Assembly: GCF_025751575.1 (NCBI RefSeq)
Contig: NZ_JAOWLA010000012.1
Location: 84,444-148,443, forward strand
Reading direction: 5' to 3'
DNA: 64,000 bases
Origin: Albidovulum sediminicola
Lineage (GTDB): Bacteria > Pseudomonadota > Alphaproteobacteria > Rhodobacterales > Rhodobacteraceae
Of this stretch, positions 43,338-51,981 are shown one piece after another. A program made the translations under genes and the position numbers. The notes below the pieces were generated by a model. It made no database searches, was not told the DNA's origin, and saw only the letters and a program-made list of their open reading frames with translations. Position 1 is the first letter of the stretch; every line of letters begins with the position of its first letter.

Positions 43338-44454
43338 CCGAACCTCTTTCATCCTCGATCGCAATCCCAGATTGCCCCGATTCCGCGACAGTTTTGCGAA
43401 GTTCAGCCAGTTGCTCGCTCATCCGGCCAAGCCTGCGGATGTGTTTCCAATTCGCGATCTGCGTGTCCATCTTGATCGCGGGGTAACCCAGAAGCACCCG
43501 CCCCTTCGGCGCGTTCGACATGATCTTGGTGCCCGCACCGGCGATCACGTCGTCGCCGACGAAGATATTGTCGGACACCCCGACCTGGCCGCCAAGCACC
43601 ACGCGGTCGCCGACCCTGGCAGAGCCAGCGATGCCAGACTGGCCGCAGATCAGGCAGTCGCGCCCGACGACCACGTTGTGGCCAAGATGGACCTGGTTGT
43701 CGAGCTTGGTGCCCGAGCCGATGCTGGTGGCGCGGATCGTGCCCCGGTCGATCGTCGCGGTGGCGCCGATTTCAACATCGTCGCCGATCTCCACCGTGCC
43801 GATGGAGTGGATGCGGGTCCAGGACTGCGCCCGGATCTCTGCCCGGTGCCCAAGCGTCTCGCGGATCTCCTCGGCCCCCGACTTTTCCGGCGTGACGAAA
43901 GAAAACCCGTCAGAGCCGATCACCGCGTTCGGGTGGCAGATGAACCGATCGCCGATGGTGACGCGCGGGCCGATCCAGACCCCCGGCAGGATCAGCGCAT
44001 CGGCGCCGATCACCGTCTCCGCCTCGATCGAGACGCGTGGCGCGATGCGGGCACGCGCGCCGATCCGGACCCCACGGCCAACGGTCACGAAGGGGCCGAT
44101 CGCAGCGCCCTCGCCAATTTCGGCGGTGGGGTCGATAACGGCAAGCGGGTGAATGCCGGGGGCGATCTCTGGCCCCGGATCGAGCGCCCGCGTGATACCG
44201 GCCATGGCATAGCGAGGGCGCGGAACGAAGATCGCGCCCTCCAGGCCCAAGGCGCCCCAATCGGCACCCTCCCACAGGACGGCGGCGCGCGCGCGCCCCT
44301 TCGACAGACCGCTGGCATATTTCGGGTCCATCGCCAACGCCAGATCCTCCGGCCCGGCCATGGCCGGCTCGGAGGCGCCGGCGATGCGCAGCGCGCCGTC
44401 GCCTTCCAGCCGCGCGCCCAGGGCCGCGGCAATCTCTGCGAGGGTTTGGCTCAT
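43321..44454 (-). CDS. lpxD: UDP-3-O-(3-hydroxyacyl)glucosamine N-acyltransferase
   Basis: Third step of lipid A synthesis; adds a 3-hydroxyacyl chain from ACP to the amino group. A 377-residue left-handed parallel beta-helix protein with many hexapeptide repeats (IGPFVTVGRGVRIGARARIAP and similar). The catalytic His is in LGHNVVVG, and the N-terminal uridine-binding domain precedes the helix. The ends are normal. It is not flanked by the usual lpxA/fabZ/bamA genes but by an ACP and KAS, while an L,D-transpeptidase gene lies downstream on the same strand in the other direction of map order (44490-46106). Confidence 0.92.
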   Translation of the reverse strand: MSQTLAEIAAALGARLEGDGALRIAGASEPAMAGPEDLALAMDPKYASGLSKGRARAAVLWEGADWGALGLEGAIFVPRPRYAMAGITRALDPGPEIAPGIHPLAVIDPTAEIGEGAAIGPFVTVGRGVRIGARARIAPRVSIEAETVIGADALILPGVWIGPRVTIGDRFICHPNAVIGSDGFSFVTPEKSGAEEIRETLGHRAEIRAQSWTRIHSIGTVEIGDDVEIGATATIDRGTIRATSIGSGTKLDNQVHLGHNVVVGRDCLICGQSGIAGSARVGDRVVLGGQVGVSDNIFVGDDVIAGAGTKIMSNAPKGRVLLGYPAIKMDTQIANWKHIRRLGRMSEQLAELRKTVAESGQSGIAIEDERGSDDDAS

Positions 44455-44489
44455 CGGTTCGGCCTTATTCGGGAACTCTTTCCCCGGAT

Positions 44490-46106
44490 TTAGCCTTGAA
44501 GGCCCGCCAACTCCACCCCGGCGGCACGCATCGCGTCGAAAATCTTCGCATCGCGGCCATAGACATCGCGCCGATACTCGATCCCGCCCTTCGCAGAGGG
44601 CCAGGCGGTAAAGTAGACCAGATGCACCGGAACGGGCCGGTCCAGCGGCAGCGTCGATTCACGCCCCGTCTGAAGATAGGACTTGAACAGCCCGACCGGA
44701 TCGTCGCTTTGCGGCGCAAGCAGCGTATAGGCAAAGTCGAAGGGGCTACCCAGGCGGATGCAGCCGTGGCTGAAGGCGCGCACCTCGCGCTTGAAAAGCG
44801 ATTTCGACGGCGTGTCGTGCAGGTAGATGTTGTAGGGGTTGGGGAACATGAACTTCACCAGCCCCAGCGCGTTGCTGCCTGAAGGCGCCTGGGACATCGC
44901 GAAGGGGAAGTTCGACGCGGTGAACTGCGTGAAATCCACCGCTTCCCGATCGACGGCCTGGCCGCGCCGGTCGGTAATGCGCAGGTGGCGGACCGAATTC
45001 GGATCCTTCTGGAGCATCGGCAGATACTCCTTCGTCGCGATCGAGCGCGGGACATTCCAGGTCGGGTTGATGACCATGAATTCCATCAGGTCGGAGAACT
45101 CCGGGCTGCGCCGGTCGCCCTGGTTCATCCCGACGACGGTCACCGTCTCGAACGTGACCTTGCCGTGGTCTATGACCTTGGCGGTGAAATCGGGCAGGTT
45201 GACCCAGATGTGCCGCTCCCCGAGGGGGATGCCGTTCATCCAGCGCAGCCGCTCCATCGCGACCAGCACGGACTGGAGGCGTTCCGCCGGTGTCCGGTTC
45301 AGCTCCGCGACCGTCCCCTCGCCCACCACACCGTCGGCCTGCATGCCGTTATCGAGTTGAAACCGCTGCACGGCCTTCTGGATCGTGCCGTCATAGACCT
45401 GCGTGGCCGAGGCGCGCAGGTACCCAAGCGCCACCAGCTTGTCGCGCAAGGCCGCAACTGCAGCGCCCTTGGCCCCCGGCTCCAGCTTGCCGATCCGAAG
45501 GTCAGGCCCCCAGCCGCCGTCCAGCATCGCGCGTTCAAGGTCCAGCCGGGTCTTCATCAACTGCGCATATTGCGGCATCTGCGGCGGAAGCGAACGCAGA
45601 AAGCCGTTGGGTTCCGCGACGGCGAATTGTTCGAGCATCGCGCGAAGGTCGCGCTCTGGCACCGCCCGGACAAGGCCCGGGTCGATCGAGGCAGGCTTGA
45701 TGAATCCCGTCTGCACCTCATGCGCATAGGCAAGGAAAGCCCGCGACATCGCGACCTCAAGCCGCCCGCGCTGCCGTTCGGAGGTCAGGCGTTCAAACCC
45801 CTTCCGCAGATCCGCCGCACCGTAATGCGACAAAGGCAGGCCGTGATCGCCGGCGTGGTCAAGCGCGATGAACAGCGCCGCGCGCCGCGCCGCGTCCGCA
45901 CCCGTTGTCCAAAGCGGCGCATAGTCGTGGTCACGGTAATACCCCGACAGCACCGGATCGCCGGCCGCGGCCTCCGCCACAGCCTGGCGGAACGGCGTGA
46001 CCTCCGCCTCTGCCCGCCCGGAGACCGCCAGAACGGCCCAGATCGCCGCCAGTATGGCAAGAAGGCGACCGGAAGCTGCGACGTGCCGACGAATACTGGC
46101 GGACAT
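44490..46106 (-). CDS. murein L,D-transpeptidase (YcbB-like)
   Basis: A 538-residue exported enzyme making 3-3 cross-links in peptidoglycan. It has a signal peptide after ATG 46106 (SASIRRHVAASGRLLAILAAIWAVLA), an N-terminal helical domain, a peptidoglycan-binding domain at about 230-280 (KGAAVAALRDKLVALGY ... FQLDNGMQADGVVG), and the YkuD catalytic domain with HDTPSKSLFKRE and the Cys motif SHGCIRLGSP. ATG 46106 was chosen since GAGGG is five bases upstream. It ends 35 bases before lpxD. Divergent to a DUF882 murein peptidase-like gene. Confidence 0.92.
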   Translation of the reverse strand: MSASIRRHVAASGRLLAILAAIWAVLAVSGRAEAEVTPFRQAVAEAAAGDPVLSGYYRDHDYAPLWTTGADAARRAALFIALDHAGDHGLPLSHYGAADLRKGFERLTSERQRGRLEVAMSRAFLAYAHEVQTGFIKPASIDPGLVRAVPERDLRAMLEQFAVAEPNGFLRSLPPQMPQYAQLMKTRLDLERAMLDGGWGPDLRIGKLEPGAKGAAVAALRDKLVALGYLRASATQVYDGTIQKAVQRFQLDNGMQADGVVGEGTVAELNRTPAERLQSVLVAMERLRWMNGIPLGERHIWVNLPDFTAKVIDHGKVTFETVTVVGMNQGDRRSPEFSDLMEFMVINPTWNVPRSIATKEYLPMLQKDPNSVRHLRITDRRGQAVDREAVDFTQFTASNFPFAMSQAPSGSNALGLVKFMFPNPYNIYLHDTPSKSLFKREVRAFSHGCIRLGSPFDFAYTLLAPQSDDPVGLFKSYLQTGRESTLPLDRPVPVHLVYFTAWPSAKGGIEYRRDVYGRDAKIFDAMRAAGVELAGLQG

Positions 46107-46415
46107 GGAACCCTCAACCCTTCGCATTGCAAACAGAGGCCAGTTTCCGTGATTTTCTTGGCCAAGTCCATCGAGCGCTGGTGCGCGCTGCGCCAAGTTG
46201 TCGCGCAATTGCAACGCTTTGAAGCTAAGCTGGGAACCGCCTCTCGCGATCGTGATTATCGGCGAAATCTCGCCGAAAGGCGATTTATTTCAATCTTCGC
46301 AACAAATCCGCGATTGGCCTGAGAATCATTCCATGCCATAAAGTCGTCGCACTTGGGGAAGTGGCCGTAACTACAAGCCGCTAAAAGGCGGCGAAACGCT
46401 TGGGGACAGGCACTC
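46107..46415. other. 309-base divergent control region
   Basis: Between the L,D-transpeptidase (leftward) and the DUF882 gene (rightward). It contains a perfect 7-bp hairpin TCGGCGA/TCGCCGA (46259-46265 and 46270-46276) and a 5-bp stem GCCGC/GCGGC (46377-46381 and 46388-46392) in the DUF882 leader. Both promoters should be here. I see no protein-coding small gene. Confidence 0.35.
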
Positions 46416-46985
46416 ATGAACTCAGCTGGACCTTCCGGATTCACGCGCCGTGGATTGCTGACCGCGTTTGCCGCGACGGTGATCACCGCGGCGCCCACGT
46501 GCTCGAACGCCTTCGGCTTCCTCAAGGGCGCGGGTGATATCCGCCGCATCAAGATGTATTCGGGCCGGACCGGCGAAAGCCTTGACACGATCTACTGGAT
46601 CGAAGGGGAGTACATCCCTGAGGCGCTGAAGGAAATCAATTACTTCATGCGCGACTGGCGCAGCAACGAAGTCAAGAAGATCGACCCGCGCACCGTCGAC
46701 ATCGCCGCCGCCTCGCACCGGCTTCTGGACGTGTCGGAGCCCTACATGCTGCTGTCCGGCTACCGGACCCCCTCGACCAACGCCATGCTGCGCTCGAAAT
46801 CGCGCGGCGTCGCCCGCAATTCCTTGCACATGGTCGGCCAAGCCGCTGACCTGCGCCTGCGCTCGCGTTCGGTTGGGCAGATGTACCAGGCCGCCACGGC
46901 CTGCAATGCGGGCGGGGTCGGAAAATACTCGAAGTCGAATTTCGTCCATATGGATTGCGGCCCGATCCGGACCTGGGGTCGCTGA
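46416..46985 (+). CDS. DUF882 (YcbK-like, peptidase M15-type) murein protein, Tat-exported
   Basis: A 189-residue protein with a twin-arginine signal (TRRGLLTAFAATVITAA). The rest matches the DUF882/peptidase M15A domain: LLSGYRTPSTNAMLRS, SLHMVGQAADLRL (His and Asp metal ligands), and FVHMDCGPIRTWG at the C-terminus (third His). Such D,D-carboxypeptidase-like proteins process or bind peptidoglycan. It is divergent from the L,D-transpeptidase, which matches the common ycbB-ycbK pairing. A terminator follows at 47023. Confidence 0.9.
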   Translation: MNSAGPSGFTRRGLLTAFAATVITAAPTCSNAFGFLKGAGDIRRIKMYSGRTGESLDTIYWIEGEYIPEALKEINYFMRDWRSNEVKKIDPRTVDIAAASHRLLDVSEPYMLLSGYRTPSTNAMLRSKSRGVARNSLHMVGQAADLRLRSRSVGQMYQAATACNAGGVGKYSKSNFVHMDCGPIRTWGR

Positions 46986-47022
46986 GCGCCCCGCCTCCAG
47001 ACTAAGATCGTCTTGACGAATG

Positions 47023-47053
47023 GCCGCCCCGAAACGGGCGGCTTTCTTCTTTT
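47023..47053 (+). terminator. terminator of the DUF882 gene
   Basis: GCCGCCC (47023-47029) pairs with GGGCGGC (47036-47042), loop CGAAAC, followed by TTTCTTCTTTT. Confidence 0.8.
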
Positions 47054-47172
47054 CCGGCGCTTTTGGGATCGGGCACGGCGGTACCAGAACGAGGGTTTCT
47101 TGGCCGATGCCAGATCTAGACGTCGGTCCAGATCCCGGCGCCGAGTGAATCCTGCCATTGCAAGAGATTTAC

Positions 47173-47249
47173 TGGCGCACCCGACAGGATTCGAACCTGT
47201 GACCTCTGCCTTCGGAGGGCAGCACTCTATCCAGCTGAGCTACGGGTGC
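47173..47249 (-). tRNA. tRNA-Arg (anticodon CCG)
   Basis: Cloverleaf on the minus strand: acceptor GCACCCG/CGGGTGC, D arm GCTC...GAGT, anticodon arm CTGCC/GGCAG with loop CTCCGAA (anticodon CCG, reads CGG), variable AGGTC, T arm ACAGG-TTCGAAT-CCTGT, discriminator G, and an encoded CCA. Length 77. No integrase or duplicated 3' end is near, so it is not acting as an attachment site here. Confidence 0.96.
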
Positions 47250-47453
47250 GCTGGTAGCGGGTCTATAGCCGGGGATTTCGACAGTTTCAACGGCGCAGCG
47301 CTATCCTCGTGTTCTTTTTCGTCGCGGTTGTGGCCGGGCGCCTCCCCGAAACCGCGAACCCACTGGCCAAGTGCCCCAAATGGCTTGATCGGTGGGCGAA
47401 AAAATGCCGCAATCGGGGAGAAGACCGATGCTGCAACAGAAATGAGTCCCGCC

Positions 47454-49646
47454 ATGCCCGAATTCGTTTCCGAGAGGTATTCAAGCGCGGTGCAAGGCCC
47501 CGTGCGCCTCGCCCTGCTGAGATCGACGCTCTGCGGGACGGCGCTTCTGGCACTGGCCGCTTGTGGCGGCGGCGGTGACGGCGATGGCGGGGGCTCGGGC
47601 AGTCAGGACGAATATTCGGTCAACGTTCCGGTTCCCCCCGATTCCGGCGGCACGGGCATTCTCGGGTCCTACTACGTCTCCACCTTCGCACCCTACGAGG
47701 CATTGGCCGCGCAGCTTCGCACCTCTGCGCTCTATACCATTCAGAGGATTGGCGCGAGCTTCGCGCCCATCGCCGCACGGGTCGAATACGCCCACGCGGT
47801 AGGGCTGACGGGAAAAGGCCAGGTCATCTCGATCGTCGATGCCGGGTTCCGCAAGACACACGAGACCATTGCGGACAGCATCATCCAGATTCAGCCAGAG
47901 GCCGAGACGTCGCTTGATCCAGACGGTCGCTCTCACGGAACCATGGTCGCCTCGATCGCGGCTGGATACTCGGACACGATAGTCGGGGTGGCGCCAAATG
48001 CCTCCCTTTTGCTTGGAAGCTTTAACACCGACAGCACGCTCGCCAGGGCGACGAATGCCGCGCTGAGCAACGGCGCGGTGGCCCAGAACAACTCCTGGGG
48101 GCTTGTGGACGGCACGACCTTCGGAACGCTTTACGCAACCCCCGAAAACTTCCAGGCCGTGTTCGGGTCGGGCACGGCCTATACCAGGGCGCTTCAAGCC
48201 TATTCCGCCCAGGGGGTCGTTGTCTTTGCCGTTTCGAACGACACCACGGACACGATGGCTGGCCTGATGGAGGGGCTTCCCCTCCTGATGCCGGAGCTGG
48301 AATCCGGCTGGCTTGCCGTTGCCAACGCCCTGCCCGACTATGACGCGAACGGCATCAACTCCGTCCAGCTTGTCTCTGCCGCCTGCCTTGAGGCGGCGGC
48401 CTGGTGCCTGCTTGCCGACGGCACCTGGTACGGCGCAACGGCGTCGGGCGATGCCAGCTACGGCATCGGTTACGGCTCCTCCTTTGCCGCGCCGCAGGTC
48501 ACGGGGGCGCTCGCGCTTCTGGCAGAGGCGTTCCCGAACCTGACCCCGCATCAGCTCCGCCTGCGGCTTCTGGCCTCGGCCGACAACAGCTTCTTTACCC
48601 CGGACCAATGGCTTGAGATCGAGAACGGGCTGAAGCACGGCTACAACGACACCTACGGCCACGGCTTCCTCGACATCCGCGCCGCCCTGCTCCCGATCGG
48701 CACGCCCAAGGTGACGCTCGCCAACGGGATCGCGGTGACGTTGGAGAAGCCACCGGTAGTGGCAGGCAGCGCCTTTGGGGATTCCATCTCGCGCAGCCTG
48801 TCGTCGGTCAACATCTCCGTCACCGATAGTCTCGACGCCGAATTCCGCACCCCCGGCGGGGCGCTCACCGCGACGGCGGGCCTGCCGGAACTGGGCACGG
48901 CCCGCTTGGCCCGCGCCTTCTCGACCGGGCTTGAGGCGCGCCGCGTGGCAAGCCTTGGCGGGTTTTCGGACAGCTTTGAGAGCTTCCCGGGCCGGACCGT
49001 CACGACGCGCACGGCGGACACAAGGCTTTCTGCCTCGGTGCTGATGCCCGAGGGCGGAACTGGCGACTACGGGATCAGTGTTTCGACCGCGCTGGCCGAA
49101 GGGCCGACGCGGCTTGACCTGGGCCTGAAGGTCGCGCGCGATCAGGGTACGGTCCTTGGCCTGGGCGACGATGGCGCGGGCAGCGACCTTTTCGCCGTTC
49201 AACTGGCGCTTTCGCAGGAATTGGCGGGCGACACCTTCGTCTCTCTGACCGGCGAAGTCGGCCGCGCCAGCCTTGCGCAGACGGAGATCTTCTCAGACGT
49301 GTCTTCCGCCAGTTTCGACAGCGTGGGGCTGGAGGTCGGTCGCCGCAACCTGGCGACCAAGGGCGACCGGCTTGCCTTTGGCGCGCGACTGCCGATGGCT
49401 GTGACCTCCGGCAAGGCCGAGGCCGTCCTGCCCGTCTTCAGCCGTGCCACTGGCACCACAAGCTACGAGCCGATCGCGATCGACCTCGCGCCCGAAGCGC
49501 GCCAGCTTGATCTTTCGGTCAGCTACCAGCGCCCGGTCGGCGACAACCTGGAGCTGATGCTGGAACTCGTCCACTCCAAGAACCAGGGCAACCGCGCGGG
49601 CGAGCAGGACTCCGCGGCCGTTCTGGCGCTGACCTGGGCGTTCTGA
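47454..49646 (+). CDS. subtilase (S8) autotransporter-like lipoprotein
   Basis: About 730 residues. The signal peptide ends in a lipobox LAAC (Cys37), followed by a Gly/Asp-rich linker (about 38-50). The S8 protease domain (about 100-415) has Asp129 in SIVDAGF, His161 in RSHGTMVAS, Ser343 in [14 protein letters not shown] and [12 protein letters not shown]. The C-terminal ~300 residues form alternating beta segments ending in LALTWAF, as in autotransporter outer-membrane barrels. It probably self-exports a protease to the cell surface (NalP-like). ATG 47442 (four codons earlier) is an alternative start. The open frame to 47013 is not coding. Confidence 0.85.
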   Translation: MPEFVSERYSSAVQGPVRLALLRSTLCGTALLALAACGGGGDGDGGGSGSQDEYSVNVPVPPDSGGTGILGSYYVSTFAPYEALAAQLRTSALYTIQRIGASFAPIAARVEYAHAVGLTGKGQVISIVDAGFRKTHETIADSIIQIQPEAETSLDPDGRSHGTMVASIAAGYSDTIVGVAPNASLLLGSFNTDSTLARATNAALSNGAVAQNNSWGLVDGTTFGTLYATPENFQAVFGSGTAYTRALQAYSAQGVVVFAVSNDTTDTMAGLMEGLPLLMPELESGWLAVANALPDYDANGINSVQLVSAACLEAAAWCLLADGTWYGATASGDASYGIGYGSSFAAPQVTGALALLAEAFPNLTPHQLRLRLLASADNSFFTPDQWLEIENGLKHGYNDTYGHGFLDIRAALLPIGTPKVTLANGIAVTLEKPPVVAGSAFGDSISRSLSSVNISVTDSLDAEFRTPGGALTATAGLPELGTARLARAFSTGLEARRVASLGGFSDSFESFPGRTVTTRTADTRLSASVLMPEGGTGDYGISVSTALAEGPTRLDLGLKVARDQGTVLGLGDDGAGSDLFAVQLALSQELAGDTFVSLTGEVGRASLAQTEIFSDVSSASFDSVGLEVGRRNLATKGDRLAFGARLPMAVTSGKAEAVLPVFSRATGTTSYEPIAIDLAPEARQLDLSVSYQRPVGDNLELMLELVHSKNQGNRAGEQDSAAVLALTWAF

Positions 49647-49647
49647 G

Positions 49648-49661
49648 CCACCGCGGTGGCC
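49648..49661. terminator. short palindrome between subtilase and sufS
   Basis: GCCACC-GC-GGTGGC, a 6-bp arm palindrome in the 32-base gap between two convergent genes. No T tract; a weak bidirectional terminator at best. Confidence 0.35.
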
Positions 49662-49678
49662 CCCTGACCGCCGCAGGG

Positions 49679-50899
49679 TCAGGCGAAAAGTTCGTGGCAG
49701 AACTCCAGCGCCTCGACCAGACGGTCGATCTCTTCGGTGGTGTTGTAGAGCCCGAAGGAGGCGCGGCAGGTCGCGCCGACGCCCAGATGCTCCAGAAGCG
49801 GCATCGCGCAGTGGGTCCCTGCCCGCACCGCGATCCCCTTCTTGTCGAGCACGGTGGAGATGTCATGCGCATGCGCCGCACCTTCCAGCGTGAAGGAGAA
49901 GATCGCCCCCTTGCCCGGCGCATGGCCCTGGACGTTCAGCCAATTCAGCCCCTGGAAGCGTGCGATCGCGTGGTCCCGCAGCGCCGCCTCATGCGCGGCG
50001 ACGTTCTCCATCCCCAGGTCCATGAGGTATTCGAGCGCCACGCCCATCCCGATCTGCTGGACGATGCCGGGGGTCCCGGCCTCGAACTTCATCGGCGGGT
50101 CGTTGTAGGTGACGGCGTCGCGCGAAACCTCGCGGATCATGTCGCCGCCGCCGAGGAAGGGGCGCATCTCCGCCATGCGGGCCTTGGAAATCCAGATCGC
50201 GCCCGACCCTGAGGGGCCGTAGAGCTTGTGGCCCGTGATCGCGTAGAAGTCGCAGCCGATCTCGGGGATCGAGACCGGCCGGTGCACCGATCCCTGGCTG
50301 CCGTCCACCAGAACCGGCACGCCCTTGGCCCGCGCCCCCCGGCAGATCGCGGCAACATCAACCAATGTGCCGGTCACGTTCGACATCTGGGTGACGGCGA
50401 CCAGCTTGGTCCGAGGGCCGATGGTGTCGATCACCTTTTGCGGATCGAGTGTCATGTCGGGTTCGGGCTCGACCCATTTCAACACCACCCCCTGCCGTTC
50501 GCGAAGGAAATGCCAGGGGACGATATTGGCGTGATGTTCCAGAACGCTGAGCACGATTTCGTCCCCGGCCTCAAGCCGCGGCGCGGCCCAGGCGTAGGAC
50601 ACAAGATTGATCCCCTCGGTCGTCCCGGTGGTAAAGACGATCTCCTCCGGGTCCGGGGCGCCAAGGAAGCGCGCAACGATCCCGCGAACCGCCTCGTACT
50701 TGTCAGTCGCAAGGTTAGACAGGTAGTGCAGACCCCTGTGAACATTGGCATATTCGTGTTCATAGGCGCGGGTCATGGCGTCGATCACGACCTGTGGCTT
50801 CTGGGCCGAGGCGCCGTTGTCCAGATAGATCAGCGGCTTGCCGTTCACCTCACGCGAGAGGATGGGGAAATCCGCGCGCACGCGGGCGATATCATACAT
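49679..50899 (-). CDS. sufS: cysteine desulfurase SufS (group II)
   Basis: PLP enzyme that takes sulfur from cysteine for Fe-S cluster assembly. A 406-residue product: PLP Lys225 in TGHKLYGPSG, catalytic Cys364 in RAGTHCAMPLLEHLGV, and VNGKPLIYLDNGASAQKP near the start; all are SufS-type. Last gene of the leftward suf operon. The SufE/SufU partner and the SufT/SufA genes that often follow in relatives are absent after it; the convergent subtilase gene begins its end 32 bases away. Confidence 0.95.
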   Translation of the reverse strand: MYDIARVRADFPILSREVNGKPLIYLDNGASAQKPQVVIDAMTRAYEHEYANVHRGLHYLSNLATDKYEAVRGIVARFLGAPDPEEIVFTTGTTEGINLVSYAWAAPRLEAGDEIVLSVLEHHANIVPWHFLRERQGVVLKWVEPEPDMTLDPQKVIDTIGPRTKLVAVTQMSNVTGTLVDVAAICRGARAKGVPVLVDGSQGSVHRPVSIPEIGCDFYAITGHKLYGPSGSGAIWISKARMAEMRPFLGGGDMIREVSRDAVTYNDPPMKFEAGTPGIVQQIGMGVALEYLMDLGMENVAAHEAALRDHAIARFQGLNWLNVQGHAPGKGAIFSFTLEGAAHAHDISTVLDKKGIAVRAGTHCAMPLLEHLGVGATCRASFGLYNTTEEIDRLVEALEFCHELFA

Positions 50900-50902
50900 G
50901 GT

Positions 50903-51496
50903 TCAACCCCCCGTTCCGTAAGGGAACACTCCGAGGACGGAAAAAAGCACGGCAATGATCATGGCCAGCACCAGGAGGCTGCCGAGGATGCCGAAGAAAG
51001 CGCCAAGCGCGCTCCTGAAGCCGTGCAGGACACAGGTAAAGTTCGACAGCATCCAGAAGAACAGCCCAACGGAGCCGATCGCGATCAGCCCAGCAAGCGC
51101 CGGCGCCACCGGGAAGAGGACGATCTGCACCAGCTGCGGCGCAAGCATGACGCCCTGAATCCAGACGACGGCCACAAGCGCATCCTCGAACCGCCCGGCG
51201 CCGCCGAAAAACCGCCCGATCAAGGCGATCGCCACGGCCAGAAGTGTCATGCTGATGACCTGGACCGGAAGGCCGAACCACGGGTCGCTCCAGGCGCGTT
51301 CCCAGGCCTGGACTTCGATCTCCGGCACCGTGGCGAGCATCAGCTTGGTTGCGATCACCGTCAGGACCGACACCAGCACAAGGCCAAGCCAGCGCGCCTC
51401 GACGGGAAGGTCGAGCGCCAGCAGGCGCTGCGCCGCAAGCTTCGGGTTGCGGAAGGTCGTCACGAACAGATCGAAAAAGTAGCCGGACAACGTCAT
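50903..51496 (-). CDS. Yip1-domain membrane protein in the suf operon
   Basis: A 197-residue polytopic inner-membrane protein with about five hydrophobic helices (LGLVLVSVLTVIATKLM, VISMTLLAVAIALIG, and GSLLVLAMIIAVLFSVLG among them), matching the YIP1 superfamily pattern. ATG 51496 overlaps the stop of the preceding membrane gene by four bases, and sufS starts three bases after it. Found between sufD and sufS with another membrane protein; why membrane proteins sit in this operon is unknown. Confidence 0.8.
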   Translation of the reverse strand: MTLSGYFFDLFVTTFRNPKLAAQRLLALDLPVEARWLGLVLVSVLTVIATKLMLATVPEIEVQAWERAWSDPWFGLPVQVISMTLLAVAIALIGRFFGGAGRFEDALVAVVWIQGVMLAPQLVQIVLFPVAPALAGLIAIGSVGLFFWMLSNFTCVLHGFRSALGAFFGILGSLLVLAMIIAVLFSVLGVFPYGTGG

Positions 51497-51981
51497 GCCC
51501 GCCCTCCAAATTCGGCCTCGGCGAGGCCCGCGATCCAGAACCACAGGAAGGTTGCAAAGACCAGCCCCCCCGTCAACGCCTGCGCCATTCCCTGCCCGAT
51601 GAAGCCATCGACAAGCCCCTTGAACAGGGCGAGCGGTGCAATCGCCAGCATCGCCCAGAACAACGCGATCCGCGCGCCGAACCAGTCGCCCCGCCCCCCG
51701 AAGATGCGGGCCGCCAGATGCCCCAGGGCCGCCAGCCCGTAGAAGACCGGCAGCAGAGCCCCCAGCGCCAGCGCCGCCGCCATCAGCCGCTGCGCAAAAG
51801 GTGAGGCCGGATCCTCGAAGGCTGCCCGGCTCATCGCCGGGGTCTGCGCGACAAGAAGAAGGGCCAGCGCCGCCAGCAGATAGGCGAGCGGCCGGGCCTC
51901 GTGCCGCTCGCCGGTCAGCAGCCGCGAGACGACCCGCCGCGGGCCGCGATAGGTCGCAACGATGTCGTCCGTGACCGCCAT
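51493..51981 (-). CDS. polytopic membrane protein following sufD
   Basis: A 162-residue protein with about four transmembrane helices (LAYLLAALALLLVAQ, LMAAALALGALLPVFYGLAALGHLAA, IALFWAMLAIAPLALFKGL, LTGGLVFATFLWFWIAGLA). ATG 51981 overlaps the sufD stop (ATGA). Weakly Yip1-like and perhaps a paralogue of the following gene; no residues suggest catalysis. Co-translated with SufD and the next membrane protein. Confidence 0.75.
   Translation of the reverse strand: MAVTDDIVATYRGPRRVVSRLLTGERHEARPLAYLLAALALLLVAQTPAMSRAAFEDPASPFAQRLMAAALALGALLPVFYGLAALGHLAARIFGGRGDWFGARIALFWAMLAIAPLALFKGLVDGFIGQGMAQALTGGLVFATFLWFWIAGLAEAEFGGRA

Noticed and set aside
47173..47249. tRNA-Arg as an integration site of a genomic island
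   Set aside because: No integrase, no repeated 3' tRNA segment and no shift in content beside it in the window.
47013..47453. Upstream extension of the subtilase frame across the tRNA
   Set aside because: It would pass through a terminator and the tRNA gene, and the true signal peptide with lipobox starts at 47454.
47481..49202. 573-codon minus-strand frame opposite the subtilase
   Set aside because: The plus-strand frame contains the full protease triad; the minus frame has no recognisable features.
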